This document shows positions 15,879-31,572 of a DNA stretch of 64,000 nt, piece by piece. Position 1 is the stretch's first letter. Each line of letters opens with the position of its first letter. The stretch spans positions 434,001 to 498,000 of the forward strand of contig NW_027473343.1 of the NCBI RefSeq assembly GCF_050947335.1. Reading direction: 5' to 3'. Below the pieces are notes generated by a model. The model did no database searches. It was given only the letters and a program-made list of their open reading frames with translations, and was not told the DNA's origin. The stretch comes from Megachile rotundata. Its lineage: Eukaryota > Arthropoda > Insecta > Hymenoptera > Megachilidae. The position numbers and the translations under genes are program-made.

Positions 15879-17157
15879 CAATCATACAGTCACAATCATA
15901 CAATCACAGACATACAATCACAATCTTACAATCACAATCATACAATCACAATAATACAATCACAGTCATACAATCACAGTCATACAATCACAGTCATACA
16001 ATCACAATCATACTATCACAATCATACAATCACAATCATACATTCAAAGTCATACATTCGAAGTCATGCAATCACAATCATACAATCACAATCATGCAAT
16101 CACAATCATACAATCACAATCATACAATCACAGTCATACAATCACAGTCATACAATCACAATCATACTATCACAATCATACTATCGCAATCATACAATCG
16201 CAATCATACCATCACAATCATACAGTCACAACCATACAATCATAATCATACAATCACAATCATACAATCATAATCATACAATCACAATCATACAATCACA
16301 ATCATACAATCACAATCATGCAATCACAATCGTACAATCACAATCGTACAATCACAATCGCACAATCACAATCGCACAATCACAATCATACAATCACAGT
16401 CATACAATCACAATCATACAATCACAATCATACTGTCACAATCATACAGTCACAACCATACAATCATAATCATACAATCGCAATCATACAATCACAATCA
16501 TACTATCGCAATCATACAATCACAATCATACAATCACAGTCATACAATCACAGTCCTACAATCACAATCGTACTATCACAATCATACAGTCACAATCATA
16601 CATCACAATCATACAATCACAATCATACTATCGCAATCATACAATCGCAATCATACCATCACAATCATACAGTCACAACCATACAATCATAATCATACAA
16701 TCACAATCATACAATCATAATCATACAATCACAATCATACAATCGCAATCATACAATCACAATCATACAATCACAATCATACTATCGCAATCATACAATC
16801 ACAATCATACAATCACAATCATACAATCACAATCATACAATTACAATCATACAATCACAATCATACAATCACAATCATACAATCACAATCATACAATCAC
16901 AATCATACAATCACAATCATACAATCACAATCATACAATCACAATCATACAATCACAATCATACAATCACAATCATACAATCACAATCATACAATCACAA
17001 TCATACAATCACAATCATACAATCACAATCATACAATCACAGTCATACAATCACAATCCTACAATCACTATCATACTATCACAATCATACAATCACAATC
17101 ATACAATCACAATCATACAATCACAATCATACATACAAAATCATGCAATCTCAATCA
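15879..17157 (+). repeat. Segment related to 150-960, ending in a homogeneous run
   Basis: No gene is visible. Its left part repeats the order of variant units at about 150-960 (CAGACATAC, CTTACAA, TTCAAAG, TTCGAAG, CGTACAA, CGCACAA, TACTGTC) with small indels. A CATACATCAC unit near 16,600 replaces several monomers of the left relative. The right part holds a long perfect run, annotated separately. Confidence 0.78.
16843..17041 (+). repeat. Homogeneous monomer run, about 14 perfect units
   Basis: 199 bases of uninterrupted consensus 14-mers, between a CAATTACAATC unit on the left and a CAGTCAT unit on the right. In an array where a variant normally appears every few units, this indicates recent local expansion or strong homogenisation. 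Confidence 0.9.
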
Positions 17158-18698
17158 TACAATCACAATCATACCATCACAATCATATAGTCACAATCAT
17201 ACAATCATAATCATACAATTACAATCATACATCACAATCATACAATCACAATCATGCAATCGCAATCATACAACTACAATCTCCCAAATACAATCTCCCA
17301 AATACAATCATACAATCACAGTCATACAATCACAATCATACTATCACAATCATACAATCACAATCATACAATCGCAAACATACAATCGCAATCACACAAT
17401 CACAATCATACAATCACAATCATACAGTCACAATCATACGTTCGCAATCATGCAATCGCAATCATATAATTACAATCTCCAAAATACAATCTCCCAAATA
17501 CAATCATACAATCACAATCATACAATCATAATCATACAATCACAATCATACTATCACAATCATACAATCCGAATCATACAATCACAATCATACAATAATA
17601 ATCATACAATCACAATCATACAATCACAGTCATACAATCACAATCTTACAATCACAATCCTACTATCACAATCATACAATCATAATCATACAATCACAAT
17701 CATACAATCACAATCGTACAATCACAATCGTACAATCACAATCGCACAATCACAATCATACAATCACAGTCATACAATCACAATCATACAATCACAATCA
17801 TACGATCGCAATCATACAATCACAATCATACCGTCACAATCATACAATCACAATCATACAATCATAATCATACACTTACAATCATACATCACAATCATAC
17901 AATCACAATCATACAGTCACAATCATACAATCACAATCATACAATGACAATCATTCTATCGCAATCATACAATCACAATCATACCATCACAATCATACAA
18001 TCACAATCATACAATCACAATCATACAACCACAATCAGACAATCACAATCATACAATCACAATCATACAATCACAATCATGCCATCACAATCATACGATC
18101 ACAATCATACAATCACAATCATACAATCACAATCATACAATCACAATCATACAACCACAATCATACAATCACAATCATGCAATCACAATCATACAATCGC
18201 AATCATACAATCACAATCATACTATCACAGTCATACAATCACAGTCATACAATCACAATCATACAATCACAATCATACAGTCACAATCATACAATCACAA
18301 TCATACAATCACAATCATACAATCACAATCATACAACCACAATCAGACAATCACAGTCATACAATCGCAATCATACAATCACAATCATACCATCACAATC
18401 ATACAATCACAGTCATACAATCACAGTCATACAATCACAATCATACAATCACAATCATACAGTCACAATCATACAATCACAATCATACAATCACAATCAT
18501 TCTATCGCAATCATACAATCACAATCATACCATCACAATCATACAATCACAACCATACAATGACAATCATGCCATCACAATCATACGATCACAATCGTAC
18601 AATCACAATCATACCATCACAATCATACGATCACAATCATACAAACACAATCATACAATCACAATCATACAATCACAATCATGCAATCACAATCAGAC
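17158..18698 (+). repeat. Block A, copy 2
   Basis: The second copy of 1,925-3,465 at offset 15,233, with the CATATAATTAC landmark at 17,464. Private changes include TACGTTC near 17,439 where copy 1 has TACATTC. Part of the block (17,223-17,925) is found a third time at 30,870-31,572 (offset 13,647). Confidence 0.85.
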
Positions 18699-19290
18699 AA
18701 TCACAATCATACAATCACAATCATACAACCACAGTCATATAATCACAGTCATACAATCACAATCATACTATCACTATCATACAATCACAATCATACAATC
18801 ACAGTCATACAATCGCAATCATACAATCACAATCATACCATCACAATCATACAATCACAGTCATACAATCACAGTCATACAATCACAATCATACAATCAC
18901 AATCATACAGTCACAATCATACAATCACAATCATACAATCACAATCACTCTATCGCAATCATACAATCACAATCATACCATCACAATCATACAATCACAA
19001 CCATACAATCATAATCATACAATCACAATAATACAATCATAATCATACAATCACAAGCATACAATCGCAATCATACACCCACAATCAGACAATTACAATC
19101 AAAATCATACAATCGCAATCTTACGATCACAATCATTCAATCACAATCATACAATCACAATCATACAATAACAATCATACAATCACAATCATACAATCAC
19201 AATCATACAATCACAATCATACAATCACAATCATACCATCACAATCATACGATCACAATCATACAATCACAATCATACCATCACAATCAT
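18698..19290 (+). repeat. Block A, copy 2, continuation after a 266-bp difference
   Basis: It matches 3,731-4,323 at offset 14,967. It contains CATATAATC, CTATCACTATC, CACTCTATCGC and the shortened unit AATCAAAATC near 19,098, where about eight bases of a monomer are missing. No gene is visible. Confidence 0.78.
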
Positions 19291-20119
19291 ACAATCACAG
19301 TCATACAATCACAGTCATACGATCACAATCATACAAACACAATCATACAATCACAATCATACAATCACAATCATGCAATCACAATCATACAATCGCAATC
19401 ATACAATCACAATCATACTATCACAATCATAAAATCACAATCATGCAATCACAATCATGCAATCATAATCAGACAATGACAATCATACAATCACAATCAT
19501 ACAATCACAATCATACAATCACAATCATACATCACAATCATACAATCACAATCGTACAATCGCAATCATACAACTACCATCTCCCAAATACAATCATACA
19601 ATCACAATCATACAATCACAATCATACAATCACAATCATACTATCACAATCATACAATCACAATCATACAATCAATATCATACAATCACAATCATACAAT
19701 CACAATCATACAATCACAGTCATACAATCACAGTCATACGATCACAATCATACAAACACAATCATACAATCACAATCATACAATCACAATCATGCAATCA
19801 CAATCATACAATCGCAATCATACAATCACAATCATACTATCACAATCATAAAATCACAATCATGCAATCACAATCATGCAATCATAATCAGACAATGACA
19901 ATCATACAATCACAATCATACAATCACAATCATACAATCACAATCATACATCACAATCATACAATCACAATCGTACAATCGCAATCATACAACTACCATC
20001 TCCCAAATACAATCATACAATCACAATCATACAATCACAATCATACAATCACAATCATACTATCACAATCATACAATCACAATCATACAATCAATATCAT
20101 ACAATCACAATCATACAAT
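19290..20119 (+). repeat. 419-bp tandem duplication
   Basis: Two copies, about 19,290-19,700 and 19,709-20,119. Markers shift by 419: TACGATCACAATC at 19,320/19,739, CATAAAATC, CATGCAATCATAATCAG, the 13-base CATACATCAC unit, ACAACTACCATC and ATCAATATC. The offset is one less than 30 x 14, in line with the 13-base unit inside the copy. The first copy is also a relative of 4,323-4,690. Confidence 0.85.
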
Positions 20120-21002
20120 CACAATCATGCAATCACAATCATACAATCGCATTCATACAATCGCAATCATACAATCACAATCATACAATCACAATCTTAC
20201 AATCACAATCATACAATCACAATCATACAATCGCAATCATACAATTACAATCTCCCAAATACAATCATACAATCACAATCATGCAATCACAATCATACAA
20301 TCGCATTCATACAATCGCAATCATACAATCACAATCATACAATCACAATCATACAATCACAATCACACAATCACAAAAATACAATCATAATCATACAATC
20401 ACAATCGTACAATCGCAATCATACAATTACAATCTCCCAAATACAATCATACAATCACAATCATGCAATCACTGTCATACAATCACACTCATATAATCAC
20501 AATCATACAATCACAGTCATACAATCAAAATCATACAATCGGAATCATACGATCACAATCATACGATCACAATCATTGAATCACAATCATACAATCACAA
20601 TCATACAAAAACAATCATACAATCACAATCATACAATCACAATCATACAATCACAATCATACAATCACAATCATACAATCGCAATCATACAATCACAATC
20701 ATACCATCGCAATCATACGATCACAATCATAAAATCACAATCACACAATCACAACCATACAATCACAATCATACAAACACAATCATACAGTCACAATCAT
20801 ACAATCACAATCATACAATCGCAAGCATACAATCACAATCATGCAATCACAATCATACAATCGCGAACATACAATTACAATCTCCCAAATACAATCATAC
20901 AATCACAATCATGCAATCACAATCATGCAATCACTGTCATACAATCAGACTCATATAATCACAATCATACAATCACAGTCATACAATCAAAATCATACAA
21001 TC
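20120..21002 (+). repeat. Segment shared with 33.3-34.1 kb
   Basis: No gene is visible. It holds CGCATTCATAC units (20,150 and 20,305), CACTGTCATAC, CGGAATC at 20,540, ATCATTGAATC, ACAAAAACAATC, CGCAAGCATAC and a TCGCGA unit at 20,861. From about 20,455 onward it matches 33,598 onward at offset 13,143. Confidence 0.8.
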
Positions 21003-23095
21003 GCAATCATACGATCACAATCATACGATCACAATCATTGAATCACAATCATACAATCACAATCATACAATCACAATCATACAGTCACAATCATACAATC
21101 ACAATCATACAATCGCAAGCATACAATCACAATCATACAATCACAATCATACAATCGCGAACATACAATTACAATCTCCCAAATACAATCATACAATCAC
21201 AATCATGCAATCACAATCATACAATCACAATCATACAATCGCAACCATACAATCACAATCATACTATCACAATCATAAAATCACAATCATGCAATCACAA
21301 TCATACAATCATAATCAGACAATGACAATCATACAATCACAATCATACAATCGCAATCAGACAATCACAATCACACAATCACAATCATACAATCACAATC
21401 GTACAATCATAATCATACAATCGCAATCATCCAACCACAATCTTACAATCACAATCATACTATCACAATCATACAATCACAATCATACAATCACAATCAT
21501 ACAATCACAATCATACAATCACAATCATACAATCACAATCATACAATCACAATCATACATACAAAATCATGCAATCTCAATCATACAATCACAATCGTGC
21601 AGTCACAATCGTACAATCATAATCATACATTGACAATCATACAATCACAATCATACAATCCCAGTCATACAATCACAATCTTACAATCACAATCATACTA
21701 TCACAATCAAACAATCACAATCATACTATCACAATCATACAATCACAGTCATACACTCACAGTCATACAATCACAATCATACAATCACAATCATACAGTC
21801 ACAATCATACAATCACAATCATACAATCACAATCACACTATCGCAATCATACAATCGCAATCATACCATCACAATCATACTATCGCAATCATACAATCAC
21901 AATCATACAATCACAATAATACAATCACAATCATACAATTACAATCATACAATCACAATCATACAATCACAATCATACAATCACAATCATACAATCACAA
22001 TCATACAATCACAATCATACAATCACAATCATACAATCACAATCATACGATCACAATCATACGATCACAATCATTGAATCACAATCATACAATCACAATC
22101 ATACAATCACAATCATACAGTCACAATCATACAATCACAATCATACAATCGCAAGCATACAATCACAATCATACAATCACAATCATACAATCGCGAACAT
22201 ACAATTACAATCTCCCAAATACAATCATACAATCACAATCATGCAATCACAATCATACAATCACAATCATACAATCGCAACCATACAATCACAATCATAC
22301 TATCACAATCATAAAATCACAATCATGCAATCACAATCATACAATCATAATCAGACAATGACAATCATACAATCACAATCATACAATCGCAATCAGACAA
22401 TCACAATCACACAATCACAATCATACAATCACAATCGTACAATCATAATCATACAATCACAATCATCCAACCACAATCTTACAATCACAATCATACTATC
22501 ACAATCATACAATCACAATCATACAATCACAATCATACAATCACAATCATACAATCACAATCATACAATCACAATCATACAATCACAATCATACAATCAC
22601 AATCATACATACAAAATCATGCAATCTCAATCATACAATCACAATCGTGCAGTCACAATCGTACAATCATAATCATACATTGACAATCATACAATCACAA
22701 TCATACAATCCCAGTCATACAATCACAATCTTACAATCACAATCATACTATCACAATCAAACAATCACAATCATACTATCACAATCATACAATCACAGTC
22801 ATACACTCACAGTCATACAATCACAATCATACAATCACAATCATACAGTCACAATCATACAATCACAATCATACAATCACAATCACACTATCGCAATCAT
22901 ACAATCGCAATCATACCATCACAATCATACTATCGCAATCATACAATCACAATCATACAATCACAATAATACAATCACAATCATACAATTACAATCATAC
23001 AATCACAATCATACAATCACAATCATACAATCACAATCATACAATCACAATCATACAATCACAATCATACAATCACAATCATACAATCACAATCA
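21003..23095 (+). repeat. 1,036-1,050-bp tandem duplication
   Basis: Two copies, about 21,003-22,045 and 22,039-23,095. The TACGATC pair and ATCATTGAATC shift by 1,036, as does TCGCGA (21,155/22,191); the CGTGCAGTC unit and everything after it shifts by 1,050, so copy 2 has one extra 14-mer. The abutting edges show a simple head-to-tail duplication. Copy 1 has CGCAATCATCCAACC near 21,422 where copy 2 has CACAATCATCC. Confidence 0.86.
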
Positions 23096-26000
23096 TACAA
23101 TCACAATCATGCAATCACAATCATGCAATCACAATCATACAATCACAATCATACAATCGCAATCCTACAATTACAATCTCCAAAATACAATCTCCCAAAT
23201 ACAATCATACAATCACAATCATACAATCATAATCATACAATCACAATCATACAATCACAATCATACAATCACAGTCATACAATGACAATCTTACAATCAC
23301 AATCATGCTATCACAATCATACAATCACAATCATACAATCACAATCATACAATCACAATCATACTATCACAATCATACAATCACAATCATACAATCACAA
23401 TCATACAATCACAGTCATACAATCACAATCCTACAATCACTACCATACTATCACAATCATACAATCACAATCATACAATCACAATCATACAATCACAATC
23501 ATACAATCACAATCATACATACGAAATCATGCAATCTCAATCATACAATCACAATCATGCAATCACAATCATACAGTCACAATCATACAATCGCAATCAT
23601 GCAATCGCAATCATATAATTACAATCTCCAAAATACAATCTCCCAAATACAATCATACAATCACAATCATACAATCACAATCATACAATCACAATCATAC
23701 TATCACAATCATACAATCCGAATCATACAATCACAATCATACAATAATAATCATACAATCACAATCATACAATCACAGTCATACAATCACAATCTTACAA
23801 TCACAATCATACTATCACAATCATACAATCGTAATCATACAATCACAATCATACAATCACAATCGTACAACCACAATCGTACAATCACAATCGCACAATC
23901 ACAATCATACAATCACAGTCATACAATCACAATCATACAATCACAATCATACGATCGCAATCATACAATCACAATCATACCATCACAATCATACAATCAC
24001 AATCGTACAACCACAATCGTACAATCACAATCGCACAATCACAATCATACAATCACAGTCATACAATCACAATCATACAATCACAATCATACTATCACAA
24101 TCATACAATCACAATCATACAATCACAATCATACAATCACAGTCATACAATCACAATCCTACAATCACTATCATACTATCACAATCATACAATCACAATC
24201 ATACAATCACAATCATACAATCACAATCATACAATCACAGTCATACAATGACAATCTTACAATCACAATCATGCTATCACAATCATACAATCACAATCAT
24301 ACAATCACAATCATACATCACAATCATACAATCACAATCATACAATCACAATCATACAATCACAAAAATACAATCATAATCATAGAATCACAATCATACG
24401 ATTGCAATCATACAATCACAATCATACCATCACAATCATATAGTCACAATCATACAATCATAATCATACAATTACAATCATACATCACAATCATACAATC
24501 ACAATCATACAATCGCAATCATACAACTACAATCTCCCAAATACAATCTCCCAAATACAATCATACAATCACAGTCATACAATCACAATCATACTATCAC
24601 AATCATACAATCACAATCATACAATCGCAATCATACAATCGCAATCACACAATCACAATCATACAATCACAATCATACAGTCACAATCATACAATCGCAA
24701 TCATGCAATCGCAATCATATAATTACAATCTCCAAAATACAATCTCCCAAATACAATCATACAATCACAATCATACAATCACAATCATACAATCACAATC
24801 ATACTATCACAATCATACAATCCGAATCATACAATCACAATCATACAATAATAATCATACAATCACAATCATACAATCACAGTCATACAATCACAATCTT
24901 ACAATCACAATCATACTATCACAATCATACAATCGTAATCATACAATCACAATCATACAATCACAATCGTACAACCACAATCGTACAATCACAATCGCAC
25001 AATCACAATCATACAATCACAGTCATACAATCACAATCATACAATCACAATCATACGATCGCAATCATACAATCACAATCATACCATCACAATCATACAA
25101 TCACAATCATACAATCACAATCATACAATCACAATCATACAATCACAATCATACAATCACAATCATACAATCACAATCATGCAATCACAATCATACAATC
25201 ACAATCATACAATCGCAATCCTACAATTACCATCTCCAAAATACAATCTCCCAAATACAATCATACAATCACAATCATACAATCATAATCATACAATCAC
25301 AATCATACAATCACAATCATACAATCACAGTCATACAATGACAATCTTACAATCACAATCATACTATCACAATCATACAATCACAATCATACAATCACAA
25401 TCATACTATCACAATCATACAATCACAATCATACAATCACAATCATACAATCACAGTCATACAATCACAATCCTACAATCACTATCATACTATCACAATC
25501 ATACAATCACAATCATACAATCACAGTCATACAATCACAGTCATACGATCACAATCATACAAACACAATCATACAATCACAATCATACAATCACAATCAT
25601 ACATACGAAATCATGCAATCTCAATCATACAATCACAATCATACCATCACAATCATATAGTCACAATCTTACAATCATAATCATACAATTACAATCATAC
25701 ATCACAATCATACAATCACAATCATACAATCGCAATCATACAACTGCAATCTCCCAAATACAATCTCCCAAATACAATCATACAATCACAGTCATACAAT
25801 CACAATCATACTATCACAATCATACAATCGCAATCATACAACTACAATCTCCCAAATACAATCTCCCAAATACAATCATACAATCACAATCATACAGTCA
25901 CAATCATACAATCAATATCATACAATCACCATCATACAATCACAATCATGCAATCACAATCATACAATCGCATTCATACAATCGCAATCATACAATCACA

Positions 26001-26230
26001 ATCGTACAATCACAATCATACAATCACAATCATACAATCACAATCATACAATCACAATCATACTATCACAATCATACAATCACAATCATACAATCACAAT
26101 CTCACAATCACAATCATACAATCACAATCATACAATCACAGTCATACAATCGCAGTCATACAATCACAGTCATACAATCACAATCATACTATCACAATCA
26201 TACAATCACAATCATACAATCACAATCATA
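23096..26230 (+). repeat. Array segment with two composite landmarks at 1,104 bp spacing
   Basis: No gene is visible. 23,560-24,002 matches 24,664-25,106 at offset 1,104, including CATATAATTAC at 23,613/24,717, ACAATCCGAATC, CAATAATAATC, ATCGTAATC, CGTACAACCAC and CGATCG. Around them lie ACAATCTCCAAAAT blocks (about 23,170 and 25,225), CATACATACGAAATC units and doubled ACAATCTCCCAAAT units. The only GATTGC unit I noticed (24,400) is a C-to-T change of CGATCGC, not an inverted monomer. Confidence 0.8.
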
Positions 26231-26930
26231 CATTCAAAGTCATACATTCAAAGTCATGCAATCACAATCATACAATCACAATCATGCAATCACAATCGTA
26301 CAATCACAATCGTACAATCACAATCGCACAATCACAATCGCACAATCACAATCATACAATCACAGTCATACAATCACAATCATACAATCACAATCATACT
26401 GTCACAATCATACAGTCACAATCATACAATCACAATCATACAATCAATATCATACAATCACAATCATACAATCACAATCATGCAATCACAATCATACAAT
26501 CACAATCATACAATCACAATCATACAATCACAATCATACATTCAAAGTCATGCAATCACAATCATACAATCACAATCATGCAATCACAATCGTACAATGA
26601 CAATCGTACAATCACAATCGCACAATCACAATCGCACAATCACAATCATACAATCACAGTCATACAATCACAATCATACAATCACAATCATACTATCACA
26701 ATCATACAATCACAATCATACAATCACAGTCATACAATCACAGTCTTACAATCACAATCATACAATCACAATCATACAATCACAATCATACAATCACAGT
26801 CTTACAATCACAATCTTACAATCACAATCATACAATCACAATCATACAATCACAGTCATACAATTACAGTCATACAATCACAATCTTACAATCACAATCA
26901 TACAATCACAATCATACTATAAAAATCATA
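26230..26930 (+). repeat. 294-bp-offset pair of TTCAAAG blocks
   Basis: TTCAAAGTCATGCAATC occurs near 26,250 and 26,545, an offset of 294 (21 x 14). Each is followed by CGTACAA and CGCACAA units and a CAGTCAT unit. The second copy has CGTACAATGAC where the first has CGTACAATCAC. 26,700-26,930 is rich in CTTACAA and CAGTCTTAC units and ends in an unusual ATAAAAATC unit at 26,919. Confidence 0.75.
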
Positions 26931-28616
26931 CAATCACAATCATACAATCACAATCATACAATCACAGTCATACAATCACAATCTTACAAACACAATCATA
27001 CTATCCCAAGCATACAATCACAATCATACAATCACAGTCATACAATCACAATCATACTATCACAATCATACAGTCACAATCATACAATCACAATCATACA
27101 ATCACAATCATACTATCGCAATCATACAATCGCAATCATACCATCACAATCATACAGTCACAACCATACAATCATAATCATACAATCACAATCATACAAT
27201 CATAATCATACAATCACAATCATACAATCGCAATCATACAATCACAATCATACAATCACAATCATACTATCGCAATCATACAATCACAATCATACAATCA
27301 CAATCATACATTCAAAGTCATGCAATCACAATCATACAATCACAATCATGCAATCACAATCGTACAATCACAATCGTACAATCACAATCGCACAATCACA
27401 ATCGCACAATCACAATCATACAATCACAGTCATACAATCACAATCATACAATCACAATCATACTATCACAATCATACAATCACAATCATACAATCACAAT
27501 CATACAATCAATATCATACAATCACAATCATACAATCACAATCATGCAATCACAATCATACAATCGCTTTCATACTATCGCAATCATACAATCACAATCA
27601 TACAATCACAATCGTACAATCACAATCATACAATCACAATTATACAATCACAATCATACAATCACAAAAATACAATCATAATCATACAATCACAATCATA
27701 CGATCACAATCATACAATCACAAAAATACAATCATAATCATACAATCACAATCATACAATCGCAATCATACAATCACAATCATACAATCACAGTCATACA
27801 ATCACAATCTTACAAACACAATCATACTATCCCAATCATACAATCACAATCATACAATCACAGTCATACAATCACAATCATACTATCACAATCATACAGT
27901 CACAATCATACAATCACAATCATACAATCACAATCATACTATCGCAATCATACAATCGCAATCATACCATCACAATCATACAGTCACAACCATACAATCA
28001 TAATCATACAATCACAATCATACAATCATAATCATACAATCACAATCATACAATCGCAATCATACAATCACAATCATACAATCACAATCATACTATCGCA
28101 ATCATACAATCACAATCATACAATCACAATCATACATTCAAAGTCATGCAATCACAATCATACAATCACAATCATGCAATCACAATCGTACAATCACAAT
28201 CGTACAATCACAATCGCACAATCACAATCGCACAATCACAATCATACAATCACAGTCATACAATCACAATCATACAATCACAATCATACTATCACAATCA
28301 TACAATCACAATCATACAATCACAATCATACAATCAATATCATACAATCACAATCATACAATCACAATCATGCAATCACAATCATACAATCGCTTTCATA
28401 CTATCGCAATCATACAATCACAATCATACAATCACAATCGTACAATCACAATCATACAATCACAATTATACAATCACAATCATACAATCACAAAAATACA
28501 ATCATAATCATACAATCACAATCATACGATCACAATCATACAATCACAAAAATACAATCATAATCATACAATCACAATCATACAATCGCAATCATACAAT
28601 CACAATCATACAATCA
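26931..28616 (+). repeat. 826-bp tandem duplication
   Basis: Two copies, about 26,931-27,790 and 27,757-28,616, at offset 826 (59 x 14). Shared markers are CTTACAAACAC (26,983/27,809), CAGTCACAACC, TTCAAAG, the CGTACAA and CGCACAA run, ATCAATATC, CGCTTTCATAC (about 27,565/28,391), CACAATTATAC and two CACAAAAATAC units. One visible difference is CCCAAGC near 27,006 against CCCAATC near 27,832. Confidence 0.87.
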
Positions 28617-30870
28617 TAATCATAGAATCACAATCATACGATCGCAATCATACAATCACAATCATACCATCACAATCATATAGTCACAATCATACAATCA
28701 TAATCATACAATTACAATCATACATCACAATCATACAATCACAATCATAAAATCGCAATCATACAACTACAATCTCCCAAATACAATCTCCCAAATACAA
28801 TCATACAATCACAGTCATACAATCACAATCATACTATCACAATCATACAATCACAATCATACAATCGCAATCATACAATCGCAATCACACAATCACAATC
28901 ATACAATCACAATCATACAGTCACAATCATACATTCGCAATCATACAATCGCAATCATACAATCATAATCATACAATCACAATCCTACAATCGCAATCAT
29001 ACAATCACAATCATACAATCACAATCATACTATCGCAATCATACAATCACAATCATACAATCACAATCATACAATCACAGTCATATAATCACAGTCATAC
29101 AATCACAATCATACAGTCACAATCATACAATCACAGACATACAATCACAATCTTACAATCACAATCATACAATCACAATAATACAATCACAGTCATACAA
29201 TCACAGTCATACAATCACAGTCATACAATCACAATCATACTATCACAATCATACAATCACAATCATACATTCAAAGTCATACATTCGAAGTCATGCAATT
29301 ACAATCATACAATCACAATCATACAATCATAATCATAGAATCACAATCATACGATCGCAATCATACAATCACAATCATACCATCACAATCATATAGTCAC
29401 AATCATACAATCATAATCATACAATTACAATCATACATCACAATCATACAATCACAATCATAAAATCGCAATCATACAACTACAATCTCCCAAATACAAT
29501 CTCCCAAATACAATCATACAATCACAGTCATACAATCACAATCATACTATCACAATCATACAATCGCAATCATACAATCACAATCATACTATCGCAATCA
29601 TACAATCACAATCATACAATCACAATCATACAATCACAGTCATACAATCACAGTCATACAATCACAATCATACTATCACAATCATACAGTCACAATCATA
29701 CAATCACAATCATACAATCACAATCATACTATCGCAATCATACAATCGCAATCATACCATCACAATCATACAGTCACAACCATACAATCATAATCATACA
29801 ATCACAATCATACAATCATAATCATACAATCACAATCATACAATCGCAATCATACAATCACAATCGTACAATCACAATCATACTATCGCAATCATACAAT
29901 CACAATCATACAATCACAATCATACAATCACAATCATACAATCACAATCATACAATCACAATCATACAATCACAATCATACAATCACAATCATACAATCA
30001 CAATCATACAATCACAATCATACAATCACAATCATACAATCACAATCATACAATCACAATCATACAATCACAATCATACAATCACAATCATACAATCACA
30101 ATCATACAATCACAATCATGCAATCACAATCATACAATCACAATCATACAATCGCAATCCTACAATTACAATCTCCAAAATACAATCTCCCAAATACAAT
30201 CATACAATCACAATCATACAATCATAATCATACAATCACAATCATACAATCACAATCATACAATCACAGTCATACAATCACAATCTTACAATCACAATCA
30301 TACAATCACAGTCATACAATCACAATCCTACAATCACTATCATACTATCACAATCATACAATCACAATCATACAATCACAATCATACAATCACAATCATA
30401 CATACAAAATCATGCAATCTCAATCATACAATCACAATCATGCAATCACAATCATACAATCATAATCATACAATGACAATAATACAATCATAATCATACA
30501 ATCACAATCATACAATCACAGTCATACAATCACAATCTTACAATCACAATCATACAATCACAATCATACAATCACAATCATACAAACACAATCATACAAT
30601 CACAATCATACAATCGCAATCATGCAATCACAATCATACAATCGCAATCATACAATCACAATCATACAATCACAATCATACAATCACAGTCATACAATCA
30701 CAATCATACAATCACAATCATACAATCACAATCATACAATCACAATCATACAATCACAATCATACAATCACAATCATACAATCACAATCATACAATCGCA
30801 ATCATACAATCACAATCGTACAATCACAATCATACTATCGCAATCATACAATCACAATCATACAATCACA
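28617..30870 (+). repeat. Array segment with CATAGAATC blocks and a homogeneous core
   Basis: No gene is visible. 28,617-28,940 and 29,330-29,560 repeat the order CATAGAATC, CGATCG, CATATAGTC, CATACATCAC, ACAACTAC and doubled ACAATCTCCCAAAT seen at 14.7-15.0 kb. 29,070-29,300 resembles 150-370. 30,120-30,460 is another ACAATCTCCAAAAT composite. The perfect run at 29,889-30,119 is listed separately. Confidence 0.78.
29889..30119 (+). repeat. Longest homogeneous monomer run seen, about 16.5 perfect units
   Basis: 231 bases of uninterrupted consensus between a CTATCGC unit and a CATGCAATC unit. It is the longest variant-free stretch I found. It may mark a recent slippage expansion, or a place where an assembler could have lost or gained units. 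Confidence 0.88.
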
Positions 30871-31572
30871 ATCATACATCACAATCATACAATCACAATC
30901 ATGCAATCGCAATCATACAACTACAATCTCCCAAATACAATCTCCCAAATACAATCATACAATCACAGTCATACAATCACAATCATACTATCACAATCAT
31001 ACAATCACAATCATACAATCGCAAACATACAATCGCAATCACACAATCACAATCATACAATCACAATCATACAGTCACAATCATACATTCGCAATCATGC
31101 AATCGCAATCATATAATTACAATCTCCAAAATACAATCTCCCAAATACAATCATACAATCACAATCATACAATCATAATCATACAATCACAATCATACTA
31201 TCACAATCATACAATCCGAATCATACAATCACAATCATACAATAATAATCATACAATCACAATCATACAATCACAGTCATACAATCACAATCTTACAATC
31301 ACAATCATACTATCACAATCACACAATCATAATCATACAATCACAATCATACAATCACAATCGTACAATCACAATCGTACAATCACAATCGCACAATCGC
31401 AATCATACAATCACAGTCATACAATCACAATCATACAATCACAATCATACGATCGCCATCATACAATCACAATCATACCATCACAATCATACAATCACAA
31501 TCATACAATCATAATCATACACTTACAATCATACATCACAATCATACAATCACAATCATACAGTCACAATCA
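30870..31572 (+). repeat. Block A, copy 3 (partial)
   Basis: It matches 17,223-17,925 at offset 13,647, and therefore also the 2-kb copy. It has CATATAATTAC at 31,111, ACAATCCGAATC and CAATAATAATC. Private changes include ATCACACAATCATAATC near 31,318 and CGCCATCATAC near 31,455. Confidence 0.83.

Noticed and set aside
24395..24410. GATTGC as a possible inverted monomer
   Set aside because: The surrounding units read forward without interruption; it is explained by one C-to-T change in a CGATCGC unit.
23305..25341. A Q/N-rich, prion-like or silk-like repeat protein
   Set aside because: The composition would fit a low-complexity protein, but it follows automatically from the DNA repeat in every frame, and one-base indels switch frames freely along the array, so no frame is being kept.
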